Source: Syntrophomonas sp. UBA5288
GTDB taxonomy: Bacteria > Bacillota > Syntrophomonadia > Syntrophomonadales > Syntrophomonadaceae
Assembly (NCBI GenBank): GCA_002408445.1
Contig: DHSK01000176.1
Span: 1-19,408, forward strand
Length of the DNA stretch: 19,408 nt
Direction: 5' to 3'
Below are positions 1-6,227 of the stretch, one piece after another. Position numbers and translations under genes: made by a program. Below the pieces are notes generated by a model, which saw only the letters and a program-made list of their open reading frames with translations, searched no databases and was not told the origin of the DNA. Numbering within the stretch: the first letter of the stretch is position 1; each line of letters begins with the position of its first letter.

Positions 1-856
1 CGTCAACTACCAGTACCGTATCCACCTTTTTTCTCCTCATCAAAGCGACACATTCAGCCAGCCCACAATCAGGACTTACTGTAACCGGATTAGTCTTCAT
101 TATCTGTTCAACACAAAGCAAGGCCGGATTGTTGATCCTATTCTTGCCGATAAATGATTCCACGAAAGCATCGGCCGGCTGACGCAATATTCGTTCCGGC
201 GTATCAACCTGAATTATCTCACCTTGTCGCATGATGACTATGCGATCAGCCAGCTTCAATGCCTCATCCATATCATGAGTGACAAATATTACGGTTTTTT
301 TAAGGGTATTTTGCAATTTTTTCATTTCATCCTGCAGTGTTTCACGGGAGATGGGATCACAGGCACCAAAAGGCTCATCCATCAAAATAAGGGGGGGTTC
401 GACTGCCGCTGCACGTAAAACTCCTATGCGCTGCTGCTGTCCGCCGCTTAACTCGTTGGGATACCGGGAAGCATAAATATCAGGATTCATATTTACCATT
501 TCCAGCAATTCCTTCACCCTGCTTTTGCACTTCTTGCTGTCCCACCCGATCAAACGCGGTACCAGATCAATGTTTTGTTCCACTGTCATATTGGGAAAAA
601 GACCTACCTGCTGAATTACATATCCGATCCGGCGTCTTAAAGCAACAGCGTCCATTGCTCTGACATTTTTCCCATCAATCAGTATTTCTCCGCTGGTTGG
701 CTCGATAAGACGGTTCACCATTTTTAAAGTGGTGGTTTTACCGCAGCCACTGGGTCCAATAAGAACCAGAAACTCGCCGTCTTGCACTTCCAGATTAAAT
801 TTTTTAACTGCAATATGATTGCGATATGCTTTAGTAACTGAACGGAAAGTGACCAT
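1..856 (-). CDS. opuCA: OpuCA-type glycine betaine/osmolyte ABC transporter ATP-binding protein (3' end outside the window)
   Basis: This open frame covers 285 residues and has no stop before the window edge, so the C-terminus is missing. It is the cytoplasmic ATPase of an importer for compatible solutes. Walker A GPSGCGKTT is at residues 34-42, the Q-loop at about 82, the signature LSGGQQQR at 136-143, Walker B LILMDE at 156-161 with catalytic Glu161, and the switch His at 194. A CBS domain begins near residue 250 (VEQIMKTNPVTV), which is typical of the OpuCA/ProV branch and not of general ABC ATPases; about 95 residues, including most of the CBS tandem, would lie outside. The D-loop reads FGACDP where most relatives have FGALDP. 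The start is ATG with AAAGGAG nine bases upstream. It lies about 165 bases downstream of a c-di-AMP riboswitch on the same strand, so it is probably repressed when c-di-AMP is high. The permease and binding protein genes are expected just outside the window. Confidence 0.93.
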   Translation of the reverse strand, partial: MVTFRSVTKAYRNHIAVKKFNLEVQDGEFLVLIGPSGCGKTTTLKMVNRLIEPTSGEILIDGKNVRAMDAVALRRRIGYVIQQVGLFPNMTVEQNIDLVPRLIGWDSKKCKSRVKELLEMVNMNPDIYASRYPNELSGGQQQRIGVLRAAAVEPPLILMDEPFGACDPISRETLQDEMKKLQNTLKKTVIFVTHDMDEALKLADRIVIMRQGEIIQVDTPERILRQPADAFVESFIGKNRINNPALLCVEQIMKTNPVTVSPDCGLAECVALMRRKKVDTVLVVD

Positions 857-1020
857 ATCCTTCCCAACTCCTTTCTACCTTAAAAAGGGGTACAAACAAG
901 TATTGGCAGAAAATCCATTCTGCCCATGATTAGCCCATGTTAACTTAGCACGGCAAGAACAGCTGGTATCGGATATCAGCACTATCCAGCCGGTCGACCC
1001 TATTAACGGTTTCCATAGTT

Positions 1021-1074
1021 GAGAGATTTTAAGAGGGGCTCAATTAGACTTATAAAAATAGCCCCATTCTCTCC
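1021..1074 (-). terminator. Hairpin after the c-di-AMP aptamer, probable expression platform
   Basis: Read on the minus strand, GGGGCT pairs with AGCCCC across a loop of about 20 bases. Flanking GAGAGA and TCTCTC can extend the helix. It follows the aptamer directly and precedes opuCA, the usual place for a riboswitch-controlled terminator. The tract after the stem is only moderately U-rich (TCTTAAAATC), so the termination mechanism is inferred. Confidence 0.5.
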
Positions 1075-1195
1075 CTGGCATGCTTACGAGGTTAGCTGAC
1101 GGATTCGGGCCAGGGTGCCCTACCGGTTCACCGGATTCACCCCATTCAATGGTTCCCCCGCTTCCAGACCGGGCAGTCTGGAATTCAGCTTCGAG
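1074..1195 (-). promoter_or_regulatory. Cyclic di-AMP riboswitch (ydaO/yuaA family aptamer)
   Basis: On the minus strand this segment has the hallmark conserved blocks of the ydaO/yuaA aptamer: GGGGGAACCATTGAATGGGG followed by TGAATCC near 1130-1162, and the 3' block CCCGAATCCGTCAG followed by CTAACCTCGTAAGC at 1082-1109. The element sits on the same strand as opuCA and upstream of it. The family is known as an off switch: c-di-AMP binding favours termination and lowers expression of potassium and osmolyte uptake and cell-wall genes. The identification rests on the conserved sequence blocks recognised by eye; I could not run a covariance model. Confidence 0.88.
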
Positions 1196-1260
1196 AATGG
1201 TAATGAAGACATGTTAGAAAACAAATACATTACCCTTTTAAATTGTTACCCTGAAATAAC

Positions 1261-1385
1261 TCACCTCCTTCAGAAAGATACAATAAGGGCAGGCATAACA
1301 AAATACTGGCTACCCCACACCGGTAGTTGCAATTTATCAGCTTCTGCCCTTCACGCTTTCGCGCCCGGAGCTTTAGCCGTAAGTA
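1261..1385 (-). other. Unassigned structured RNA-like segment ending in a perfect Shine-Dalgarno sequence without a gene
   Basis: Between rnr and the c-di-AMP riboswitch the minus strand can form several helices: GGCTA (1374-1378) with TAGCC (1308-1312), a GAAA-capped CGC/GCG hairpin (1354-1363), CTACC/GGTAG (1310-1326), and an 8-bp pairing of AAGGGCAG (1344-1351) with CTGCCCTT (1285-1292). It is followed by AAGGAGGTGA at 1261-1270, a consensus ribosome binding site, but no convincing reading frame follows. I do not recognise the RNA family. It may be a leader RNA whose gene was lost, or an unrelated GC-rich spacer. The rest of the gap (1386-1494) holds only a short GC-rich hairpin. Confidence 0.25.
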
Positions 1386-1468
1386 TATTTATTTAGCCCA
1401 TATTAATAGTTTATGGGAACACTTGGAGCAAGTCAAGCCGCGCAGAGGCTCCGTCCCGCTTGGAAGTC

Positions 1469-1490
1469 CCGCCCCATCGCGGTTGGGCGG
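1469..1490. terminator. GC-rich hairpin just after rnr
   Basis: CCGCCC at 1469-1474 pairs with GGGCGG at 1485-1490, directly downstream of the rnr stop codon. On the minus strand (the rnr direction) no U-tract follows; on the plus strand TTATTTATAT follows, but no plus-strand gene precedes it. It may mark the rnr transcript 3' end, with weak support. Confidence 0.25.
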
Positions 1491-1494
1491 TTAT

Positions 1495-3597
1495 TTATAT
1501 TAACTCAAAATCAATCTGGGCATCATCGATGTCTACACGCACCAACTGCACGTTGACTTCATCCCCGATGGCGAATTTGCGTCCGGTGTGGGTACCTATC
1601 AGGGTATAGTCGCGGTCATTGAATTCGTAATAATCATCGGCGATGGTGGAGATATGGACCAATCCTTCGATAGTATTTTCCAGCTCCACGAAGAATCCAA
1701 AGGACTGCACCGAGGAAATACGGGCCGTAAACTGCTCTCCCACATATTGCTGCATATATTCGGCCTTCTTGAGATCGATCAGGTCACGTTCCGCTTCTTC
1801 CGCCTTTTGCTCCTGCAGGCTGGAATGCTCGCCGTATTTTAGCATTTTGGCTTCCAGAGATGCCCGCGTTTTGGCATTAATGGACTTATCCAGCATCAGG
1901 GTCAGGACCCGGTGGACGATAAGGTCCGGATAACGCCGGATGGGACTGGTGAAATGGCAGTAATAAGCAGAGGCCAGTCCAAAATGGCCCAGGGCCTGAT
2001 GCACATAACGGGCATGTTTCATGGAACGCAGCACCATTAAGGAAATGGTCTGTTCCTCCGGGGCTCCCTTGATGTCATGCAAGACTTTCTGAAATACATG
2101 CGGAGTTACTTTCTGGCTGTGGATTTTATGGCCAAAAACCCCCAGGACATGATTCAGTTTTACCATGGCTTCGCTGTCCGGTTTTTCGTGCACCCGGTAT
2201 AGAATCGGGATTTCCTGCCAGTACATATGCTCGGCCACCGTTTCATTGGCCTGGATCATGAAATCTTCAATCAGTCTTTCGCCCGGACCGCTTTCACGGC
2301 GCTTGATCTCGATGGGAAAGCCGGTTTCGTCGACTTTTACCTTGGTTTCGGGAAAGTCGAAATCGAGGGCTCCGCGGTTAGTGCGATTAGCCCTTAAAAT
2401 ATCGGCCAATTCTTTCATGAGGCGAAAGTCTTCCACCAAATCTTTATATTTTTCTTTTTCCTCCGGGTCGTCCGCCAGGATGCGGTTAACCGCAGTATAG
2501 GTCATGCGCCGGTCCACATTTATAACGGATTTGCAGATATCATAGCCGGAAACTTTACCGTCAGGCTTTATCTGCATGATACAGCTCATGGCCAACCGGT
2601 CCTGCCCGGCATTCAGGCTGCAGATGTCGTTGGATAATTCCCGGGGCAGCATAGGCAGGACGGTATCAATGAGGTAAACGCTGGTACCCCGCTCAAAGGC
2701 CTCTTTATCCAGTTTGCTGCCTTCCCGGACATAGTGCGAAACATCGGCAATATGGACCCCCAGTTCGTATCCTTCCGGGGTACGGGAGATGGAAACGGCA
2801 TCATCCAGGTCTTTGGCGTCCTCGCCATCAATGGTTACCATTCGTACGAAACGCAAATCCCGGCGTTGGGCGCTTTCATCAGCATTGACCGGAACGACCA
2901 TTTTCTTGGCTTCATCTATGACCCCACCCGGGAAGTTCTCCCTTAAACCATGTTTCTTAATTATGATTTTAACATCCAGCCCGGCTTCACCCCGGCGCCC
3001 GAACACCTCGGTTATCTCTCCCTCCGCCATACGGTCGCGGGTGGGCCAGGTGGTTAGGCTGACCAGAACTTTATCCCCATTTTTAACCTTTATTTTTTTA
3101 GAGGGTTTGACATAAATGGGGTTTACCAGGCGCGAATCGTCGGGTATAACCTGACTGGAACTGCGGCCTTTTTCATAGGTGCCGACGATTTCGTGATTAG
3201 CCCGCTCCAGTACTCTTATCACTTCGCCTTCGGGACGCTGGTCGGATGAGGCCCGTTGCTGTATACGCACCATTACCCGGTCTCCATGCATGGCACCGTT
3301 TAAATTTTTGCCATACACGAAGACTTCATTGCTGTCCGCCGCATCCGGACGCAGGATTCCATATCCGCGCTGGCTGACCCTTATGATGCCTTTGACGATA
3401 TTCATCATCTCGGGCAGACCGTATCTATCGCGGCGGGTACGTACAATATCCCCCTCTTTTTCAAGCTGTCCCAGCATTCGGCTGAAACGGACCTGCTCAT
3501 CCTGTTCCAGCTCCAAAGCCTCCAGCAAATCATTGTATCCCATTGGTTTATAGCTGGTCTGGCGCATATAGGCCAGTATATCATCCTTGTTTAACAA
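1495..3597 (-). CDS. rnr: Ribonuclease R, 3'-5' exoribonuclease
   Basis: RNase R degrades structured RNA processively from the 3' end and takes part in rRNA quality control, mRNA decay and, with SmpB-tmRNA, decay of non-stop messages. The 700-residue protein has an N-terminal winged-helix/cold-shock part (about 1-240), then the RNB catalytic core starting near RRDLRF. The motif TIDGEDAKDLDDAV at 255-268 supplies the metal-binding Asp residues (257, 263, 265, 266), and FTSPIRRYPD is at 549-558. An S1 domain runs from about 619 to the end. It stops right after S1 and lacks the long basic tail of enterobacterial RNase R. Translation starts at TTG: AGGAGG lies six bases upstream and no better ATG is nearby. 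Upstream are the HD gene (71-bp gap), esterase and secG, the classical Firmicute secG-yvaK-rnr neighbourhood. The usual follower smpB is absent; a c-di-AMP riboswitch and opuCA come next. Confidence 0.97.
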   Translation of the reverse strand: MLNKDDILAYMRQTSYKPMGYNDLLEALELEQDEQVRFSRMLGQLEKEGDIVRTRRDRYGLPEMMNIVKGIIRVSQRGYGILRPDAADSNEVFVYGKNLNGAMHGDRVMVRIQQRASSDQRPEGEVIRVLERANHEIVGTYEKGRSSSQVIPDDSRLVNPIYVKPSKKIKVKNGDKVLVSLTTWPTRDRMAEGEITEVFGRRGEAGLDVKIIIKKHGLRENFPGGVIDEAKKMVVPVNADESAQRRDLRFVRMVTIDGEDAKDLDDAVSISRTPEGYELGVHIADVSHYVREGSKLDKEAFERGTSVYLIDTVLPMLPRELSNDICSLNAGQDRLAMSCIMQIKPDGKVSGYDICKSVINVDRRMTYTAVNRILADDPEEKEKYKDLVEDFRLMKELADILRANRTNRGALDFDFPETKVKVDETGFPIEIKRRESGPGERLIEDFMIQANETVAEHMYWQEIPILYRVHEKPDSEAMVKLNHVLGVFGHKIHSQKVTPHVFQKVLHDIKGAPEEQTISLMVLRSMKHARYVHQALGHFGLASAYYCHFTSPIRRYPDLIVHRVLTLMLDKSINAKTRASLEAKMLKYGEHSSLQEQKAEEAERDLIDLKKAEYMQQYVGEQFTARISSVQSFGFFVELENTIEGLVHISTIADDYYEFNDRDYTLIGTHTGRKFAIGDEVNVQLVRVDIDDAQIDFELI

Positions 3598-3668
3598 ATG
3601 TTTCCTCCTGTTCTAAATCAAGCGTTTTGCTGTATTTCTATATAGTATTGCCAGTTTTAAGGTTTTTT

Positions 3669-4223
3669 CTACAGTCCAATTTCGGCTGCGCATTTTTTCA
3701 TACTGGCCAGAGCGATGCTTAGAAATTCATCCAGTTCCAGCCCCAGCTCCGCGCAGGTGGCCATCTGTTCGCGGTTGCAGCCCCGGGCAAAGGCCTTTTC
3801 TTTAAATCTTTTCTTCAGCGATTTTAATTCCACCTTTTCCAATTTTTTCTCCGGACGCACCATGGCAGCGGCGGTCACAAATCCACTGGTGGGGTCGGCC
3901 GCATAGAGGGCCTGGTCCAGCCGGCTTTTACGTTCCAGGCCGTGGATTTCATTATGAGCTTTAACGGCATAAATAATATCTTCCGGGAAACCGTGCTGCT
4001 CCAGGATCTGAGCTCCCAGCAGAGCATGCTGTTCCGGCCGGTCGAAGGTCACATCATAATCTATGTCGTGCATAAGCCCGGCCATGCCGTATTTTTCCTC
4101 ATCCTCCTGCAAACGCTCGGCCAGTCCCCGCATAATGGCTTCCACCGCCAGGGAATGGTTGATATGGTGCTCATCTGTTACATTCTGCTTCAGTAATACC
4201 AATGCTTCATCCCGATTCATCAT
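3669..4223 (-). CDS. HD-domain metal-dependent phosphohydrolase of unknown substrate
   Basis: A 184-residue soluble protein with an HD-superfamily hydrolase fold. Metal-ligand candidates are His23 (INHSLAVEA), the His52-Asp53 pair (GLMHDIDYD), His66 (PEQHALLGA), His90 (AVKAHNEIHG) and Asp110 (ALYAADPTSG). This pattern matches small stand-alone HD proteins annotated as predicted HD-superfamily hydrolases, which act on phosphorylated substrates such as nucleotides, although the substrate of this subgroup is not established. There is no membrane segment or extra domain. The start is the first of two adjacent ATGs, six bases after AGGAGG. It lies between the esterase (65-bp gap) and rnr (71-bp gap) on one strand, probably co-transcribed. 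In Bacillus the esterase is followed directly by rnr, so this gene is an insertion relative to that order. Confidence 0.85.
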   Translation of the reverse strand: MMNRDEALVLLKQNVTDEHHINHSLAVEAIMRGLAERLQEDEEKYGMAGLMHDIDYDVTFDRPEQHALLGAQILEQHGFPEDIIYAVKAHNEIHGLERKSRLDQALYAADPTSGFVTAAAMVRPEKKLEKVELKSLKKRFKEKAFARGCNREQMATCAELGLELDEFLSIALASMKKCAAEIGL

Positions 4224-4288
4224 TATTTCCTCCTGTAAAATATTTTTTATGTTAGCCGGGGTTGGAAAAAAGGACGCTCATTCCCGCC

Positions 4289-5044
4289 TCAGCCATCTGC
4301 CAGTTTTATTATGGATTGTACAATTATATCCTTTTCCGGACCCATGGTGGCGATGTGCCCGGAGCGGGGCAACTTCAAAAGACAGGCCCGGCAACGGGTG
4401 GCGTGTTTCATGATATAATCCGCGCTTTCCGTTCTTACCGACTGATCCTGCAGTGACTGTATGACCAGCAGCGGTGCGGTCAGCCGGTCCAATTCGCGCA
4501 TAACGATACCGCGCAATTTCATCATACTCCTAAAAGCCTGTACGGGAGTCACATTATAGGCAAAACGGCCTTCCTCTTCCAGCCTGACCCTGGTTTCATC
4601 CATCTGCTTGGGAAAGTAGGGTTTTATGTACTGTATGACCGGCGCCAACAAGGTAAGCCAGGGTTGGCGGTTATAAATGGGCGCATTAATAGCCGCCACC
4701 GCATTTATCCCCTCTAAGCGACAGCCCGCATGCAAGGCCAGCAAAGCTCCCATGGAAAGGCCTGCCAGTACTACTTTATCATATTGGGCCCGAAGATTAT
4801 GCATCTCTTCTTCCACTGTTTCATACCAATCGGTCCAGACGGTATGGTTTAATTCCTCCGGTAAACTGCCATGCCCGGGCAGAAGAGGCCCCTTAACCGT
4901 ATAGCCTTTGGTTGCGTGTAGCTGGAGCGCAACCGGATAAAGCTCGGAAGGAGTCGCACTGAAGCCATGGATAAAAAGCACCGCGGTGGAGTTTCCCTCC
5001 CGGAAAAAAGGCCCGGATAAAGGCGACGCTGTAATTGAAATCAC
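4289..5044 (-). CDS. Est30/YvaK-type carboxylesterase (alpha/beta hydrolase)
   Basis: This 251-residue cytoplasmic alpha/beta hydrolase shows a full catalytic triad: Ser97 in the nucleophile elbow GLSMG, Asp200 in VIQSLQDQSV and His230 in PRSGHIATMG. The oxyanion-side motif LFIHGFSATPSE is at 23-34, followed by LPGHGSLPEEL. The layout matches the short-chain carboxylesterases of the Geobacillus Est30/B. subtilis YvaK group, which hydrolyse short acyl esters; the physiological substrate is unknown. The gene's place between secG and rnr is the same as that of yvaK and supports the call. The start is uncertain: GTG at 5044 gives a family-like N-terminus, but the nearest ribosome binding site, AAGGA, directly abuts the GTG. 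A promoter-like sequence lies 27-55 bases upstream, so the gene may have its own start site. No lipoprotein or signal sequence is visible. Confidence 0.88.
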   Translation of the reverse strand: MISITASPLSGPFFREGNSTAVLFIHGFSATPSELYPVALQLHATKGYTVKGPLLPGHGSLPEELNHTVWTDWYETVEEEMHNLRAQYDKVVLAGLSMGALLALHAGCRLEGINAVAAINAPIYNRQPWLTLLAPVIQYIKPYFPKQMDETRVRLEEEGRFAYNVTPVQAFRSMMKLRGIVMRELDRLTAPLLVIQSLQDQSVRTESADYIMKHATRCRACLLKLPRSGHIATMGPEKDIIVQSIIKLADG

Positions 5045-5070
5045 TCCTTGTCAATATATGGTCCGCTTCC

Positions 5071-5099
5071 ATTATACTATAAAGCCGTAAAGGGGTCAG
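5071..5099 (-). promoter_or_regulatory. SigA-type promoter for the esterase-HD-rnr cluster
   Basis: On the minus strand, CTGACC (5094-5099) and TATAAT (5071-5076) are separated by exactly 17 bases. Transcription would start near 5064, giving a leader of about 20 bases before the esterase GTG. The -10 is consensus and the -35 matches four of six positions. Confidence 0.5.
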
Positions 5100-5227
5100 G
5101 CTGTGCTGTAAGAGCTCCAACCAACTGTTGTATAATCTGCCAAGCCTGATCATTCTACAGCCCCGGTCAGAAACGCAATATAGCAAAGATATTTTGCAAT
5201 AATTGAAAGAAAAAATGCTGTAGTAAT

Positions 5228-5253
5228 GGGACACACCCCTAACGGGGAATGTC
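5228..5253. repeat. Small GGGACA-ended palindrome
   Basis: GGGACACACCCC, a TAAC loop, then GGGGAATGTC form an imperfect hairpin. The internal CA/AA mismatch sits at the same place as the mismatch in the larger palindrome at 16247-16301, so the two look like members of one REP-like family. No transposase is nearby. Confidence 0.45.
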
Positions 5254-5284
5254 TACATCGTATACTAAGTATTACATGGCTGGT

Positions 5285-5316
5285 TGTCATCCTGAGCGTT
5301 AGCGAAGGATCTTTCC
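5285..5316 (+). repeat. Half copy of the TGTCATCCTGA repeat
   Basis: The segment starts TGTCATCCTGAGCG and continues to GCGAAGGATCTTTCC. It matches the left arm of the complete palindromic element at 7676-7751; the right arm is not found here. It lies in the 676-bp gap between the esterase and secG, whose remainder (5100-5227 and 5317-5418) shows no gene. Confidence 0.6.
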
Positions 5317-5472
5317 TGCCGGACAACAATTACAGCGACGTGAAGCGGGCCGGGCCGATAAAGGCGCCATATACGGAAGTTAATGTAAAAATAATGGTGA
5401 ATATGGTATTCTATTGCCAGGGGTTGCCGTTTGGTGGTCTGGGTCACTTTCCCGTGAGGGGGGGTGATGCCT

Positions 5473-5553
5473 ATGGTGACGTGGACGGGGCTATTCAGCT
5501 TTGGTTTACTTATCGTGGGTATTATTTCCTTATGTTTGACACATAAGAAATGA
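5473..5553 (+). CDS. Putative holin-like type I toxin, 26 residues, single membrane span
   Basis: The only plus-strand gene I support. The ATG lies about eight bases after a strong GGGGGGTGAT ribosome binding site. The product begins MVTWTGLFSF, continues as an uninterrupted hydrophobic stretch (LFSFGLLIVGIISLCL, residues 7-22), and ends THKK. A short N-terminus, one membrane helix and a lysine end are the features of the small holin-like/TxpA-like toxins of Firmicute type I toxin-antitoxin loci, which damage the membrane when over-produced. A perfect hairpin follows five bases after the stop, and an inverted repeat brackets the locus (5419-5429 with 5617-5627). A promoter-like sequence for an opposing RNA lies at 5639-5667. 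The peptide is too short for a firm homology claim by eye; the locus architecture carries the argument. Confidence 0.6.
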   Translation: MVTWTGLFSFGLLIVGIISLCLTHKK

Positions 5554-5557
5554 GAAC

Positions 5558-5583
5558 GACCGCCTTATTTGAGTAAGGCGGTC
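5558..5583 (+). terminator. Strong hairpin after the small-peptide gene
   Basis: GACCGCCTTA and TAAGGCGGTC form a perfect 10-bp stem with a TTTGAG loop, starting four bases after the stop codon. On the plus strand it is followed by TAACCGTTTT, a weak U-tract; on the minus strand by GTTCTCATTTC. It may act in both directions, ending the toxin message or an antisense RNA. Confidence 0.6.
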
Positions 5584-5632
5584 TAACCGTTTTAGGACCT
5601 GCCGCCAAGCACAAAGCGGCAACCCCTTTAGT
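5558..5632 (-). ncRNA. Candidate antisense RNA (antitoxin) opposing the small-peptide mRNA
   Basis: From the promoter-like sequence at 5639-5667, a minus-strand transcript would begin near 5632. It would read through the complement of the 3' stem (TGCCGC/GCGGCA at 5600-5621) into the hairpin at 5558-5583. It would be fully complementary to the 3' region of the toxin message. Its 5' part repeats the AGGGGTTGCCG found in the toxin leader. Both ends are inferred, and readthrough into the toxin frame is possible. Confidence 0.35.
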
Positions 5633-5638
5633 AATTAT

Positions 5639-5667
5639 ATGGTAACATGCTGGTTTTAATACGTCAA
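5639..5667 (-). promoter_or_regulatory. Candidate promoter of the antisense RNA
   Basis: On the minus strand, TTGACG (5662-5667) and TACCAT (5639-5644) are spaced by 17 bases. A consensus TATAAT also occurs just downstream (about 5635-5640), but its spacing from TTGACG would be 22. The site faces the small-peptide gene. Confidence 0.4.
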
Positions 5668-5691
5668 TGCCAACCGCTTTCGATGGATTTA

Positions 5692-5720
5692 GCCAACAAA
5701 AAGAACGTCCCTTTGTTGGC
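5692..5720. terminator. Hairpin directly after the secG stop
   Basis: GCCAACAAA (5692-5700) and TTTGTTGGC (5712-5720) form a perfect 9-bp stem with an 11-base loop abutting the secG stop codon. There is no U-tract in the secG direction. It may stabilise or end the secG message. Confidence 0.4.
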
Positions 5721-5948
5721 TTATTTCATCAGGGCTAAAACCAGAGTCAGTATAATAAAGAGTGTTGCCAGATATGCAGTCATTTTGGCAAATAAATCGT
5801 CCAAACCTTTCTTTTTTCCAAATATGGCTTCGCTGCCACCGGCAATACTTCCTGAAAGACCTGCGCTCCGCCCCGACTGCATCAATATGGTGGCGATGAG
5901 ACCGAGTGCACATATGATTTGAAAAATTAACACTATTGTTCTGGCCAA
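5721..5948 (-). CDS. secG: Preprotein translocase subunit SecG
   Basis: SecG is the small non-essential partner of SecYE that assists SecA-driven protein export through the inner membrane. The 75-residue protein has two hydrophobic helices (about 4-22 and 56-73). They are joined by a Gly/Ser-rich cytoplasmic loop with the family pattern MQSGRSAGLSGSIAGGSEAI and then FGKKKGLDDLFAKMT. Length and topology are those of SecG. The start is TTG at 5948, seven bases after GGAGG; no ATG is available at the N-terminus. It is separated from eno by a terminator and 279 bases of AT-rich DNA, so it probably has its own promoter. It is followed, after the toxin-like locus, by the esterase-rnr cluster, echoing the secG-yvaK-rnr order of Bacillus. 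Confidence 0.95.
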   Translation of the reverse strand: MARTIVLIFQIICALGLIATILMQSGRSAGLSGSIAGGSEAIFGKKKGLDDLFAKMTAYLATLFIILTLVLALMK

Positions 5949-6037
5949 GTTTTCACCTCCAATCAGATAACCTTAACAGATTGGGATTGTGTATACTCAA
6001 ATAGTATAGCACATAAATTAATAATGCTACTCTAAGG

Positions 6038-6093
6038 ATATAAAGTATATCATACCTAGGTTCTGACTAATTCAACCTGTTTATACTTTATAT
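6038..6093. repeat. 12-bp inverted repeat upstream of secG
   Basis: ATATAAAGTATA (6038-6049) and TATACTTTATAT (6082-6093) are exact inverted copies separated by 32 bases. They lie between the eno terminator and secG. This could be an operator, an alternative hairpin, or chance in AT-rich DNA. Several TATACT hexamers occur here, but no -35 with good spacing stands out. Confidence 0.45.
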
Positions 6094-6098
6094 ATTGA

Positions 6099-6141
6099 GA
6101 AAAATAAACCCTCGCCTCAATCATAAAAAGGCAAGGGCTTG
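6099..6141 (-). terminator. Intrinsic terminator of the glycolytic operon (after eno)
   Basis: On the minus strand AAGCCCTTGCC pairs with GGCGAGGGTTT (one G-T wobble), with an AT-rich loop, followed directly by a TTTATTTTTC tract. It lies about 90 bases after the eno stop and is the most convincing terminator in the window. Confidence 0.8.
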
Positions 6142-6227
6142 ATTGCTGCATTCTTTTTTTATTATAGAGATACTATCGGGGATAGTCAACCGCAGTTGCG
6201 CAAAAATGCGGACCGGCAAATCCCGGG

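Larger units (their letters stand above)
5419..5627 (+). repeat. Inverted repeat bracketing the small-peptide locus
   Basis: AGGGGTTGCCG at 5419-5429 is the exact reverse complement of CGGCAACCCCT at 5617-5627. The pairing can continue, with a one-base bulge, through TTTG/CAAAG and, after a short interruption, GGTGG/CCGCC. On a plus-strand transcript this would tie the 5' leader ahead of the ribosome binding site to the 3' region. That arrangement is typical of type I toxin messages kept inactive by 5'-3' pairing. The exact base pairing is seen; the function is inferred. Confidence 0.6.

Noticed and set aside
1200..1235. Possible small minus-strand ORF starting near 1233 and entering the c-di-AMP aptamer
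   Set aside because: The start lacks a properly spaced ribosome binding site and the frame consists mostly of riboswitch sequence.
1115..1396. 93-codon plus-strand open frame
   Set aside because: It runs antisense through the c-di-AMP aptamer and the structured leader segment, has no ribosome binding site and no recognisable protein features.
4893..5234. 113-codon minus-strand open frame
   Set aside because: It overlaps the esterase N-terminus and its promoter in another frame and has no family features.
5226..5546. 106-codon plus-strand open frame over the esterase-secG gap
   Set aside because: It crosses two repeat elements, lacks a ribosome binding site and overlaps the 26-codon ORF in another frame, which has better start signals and composition.
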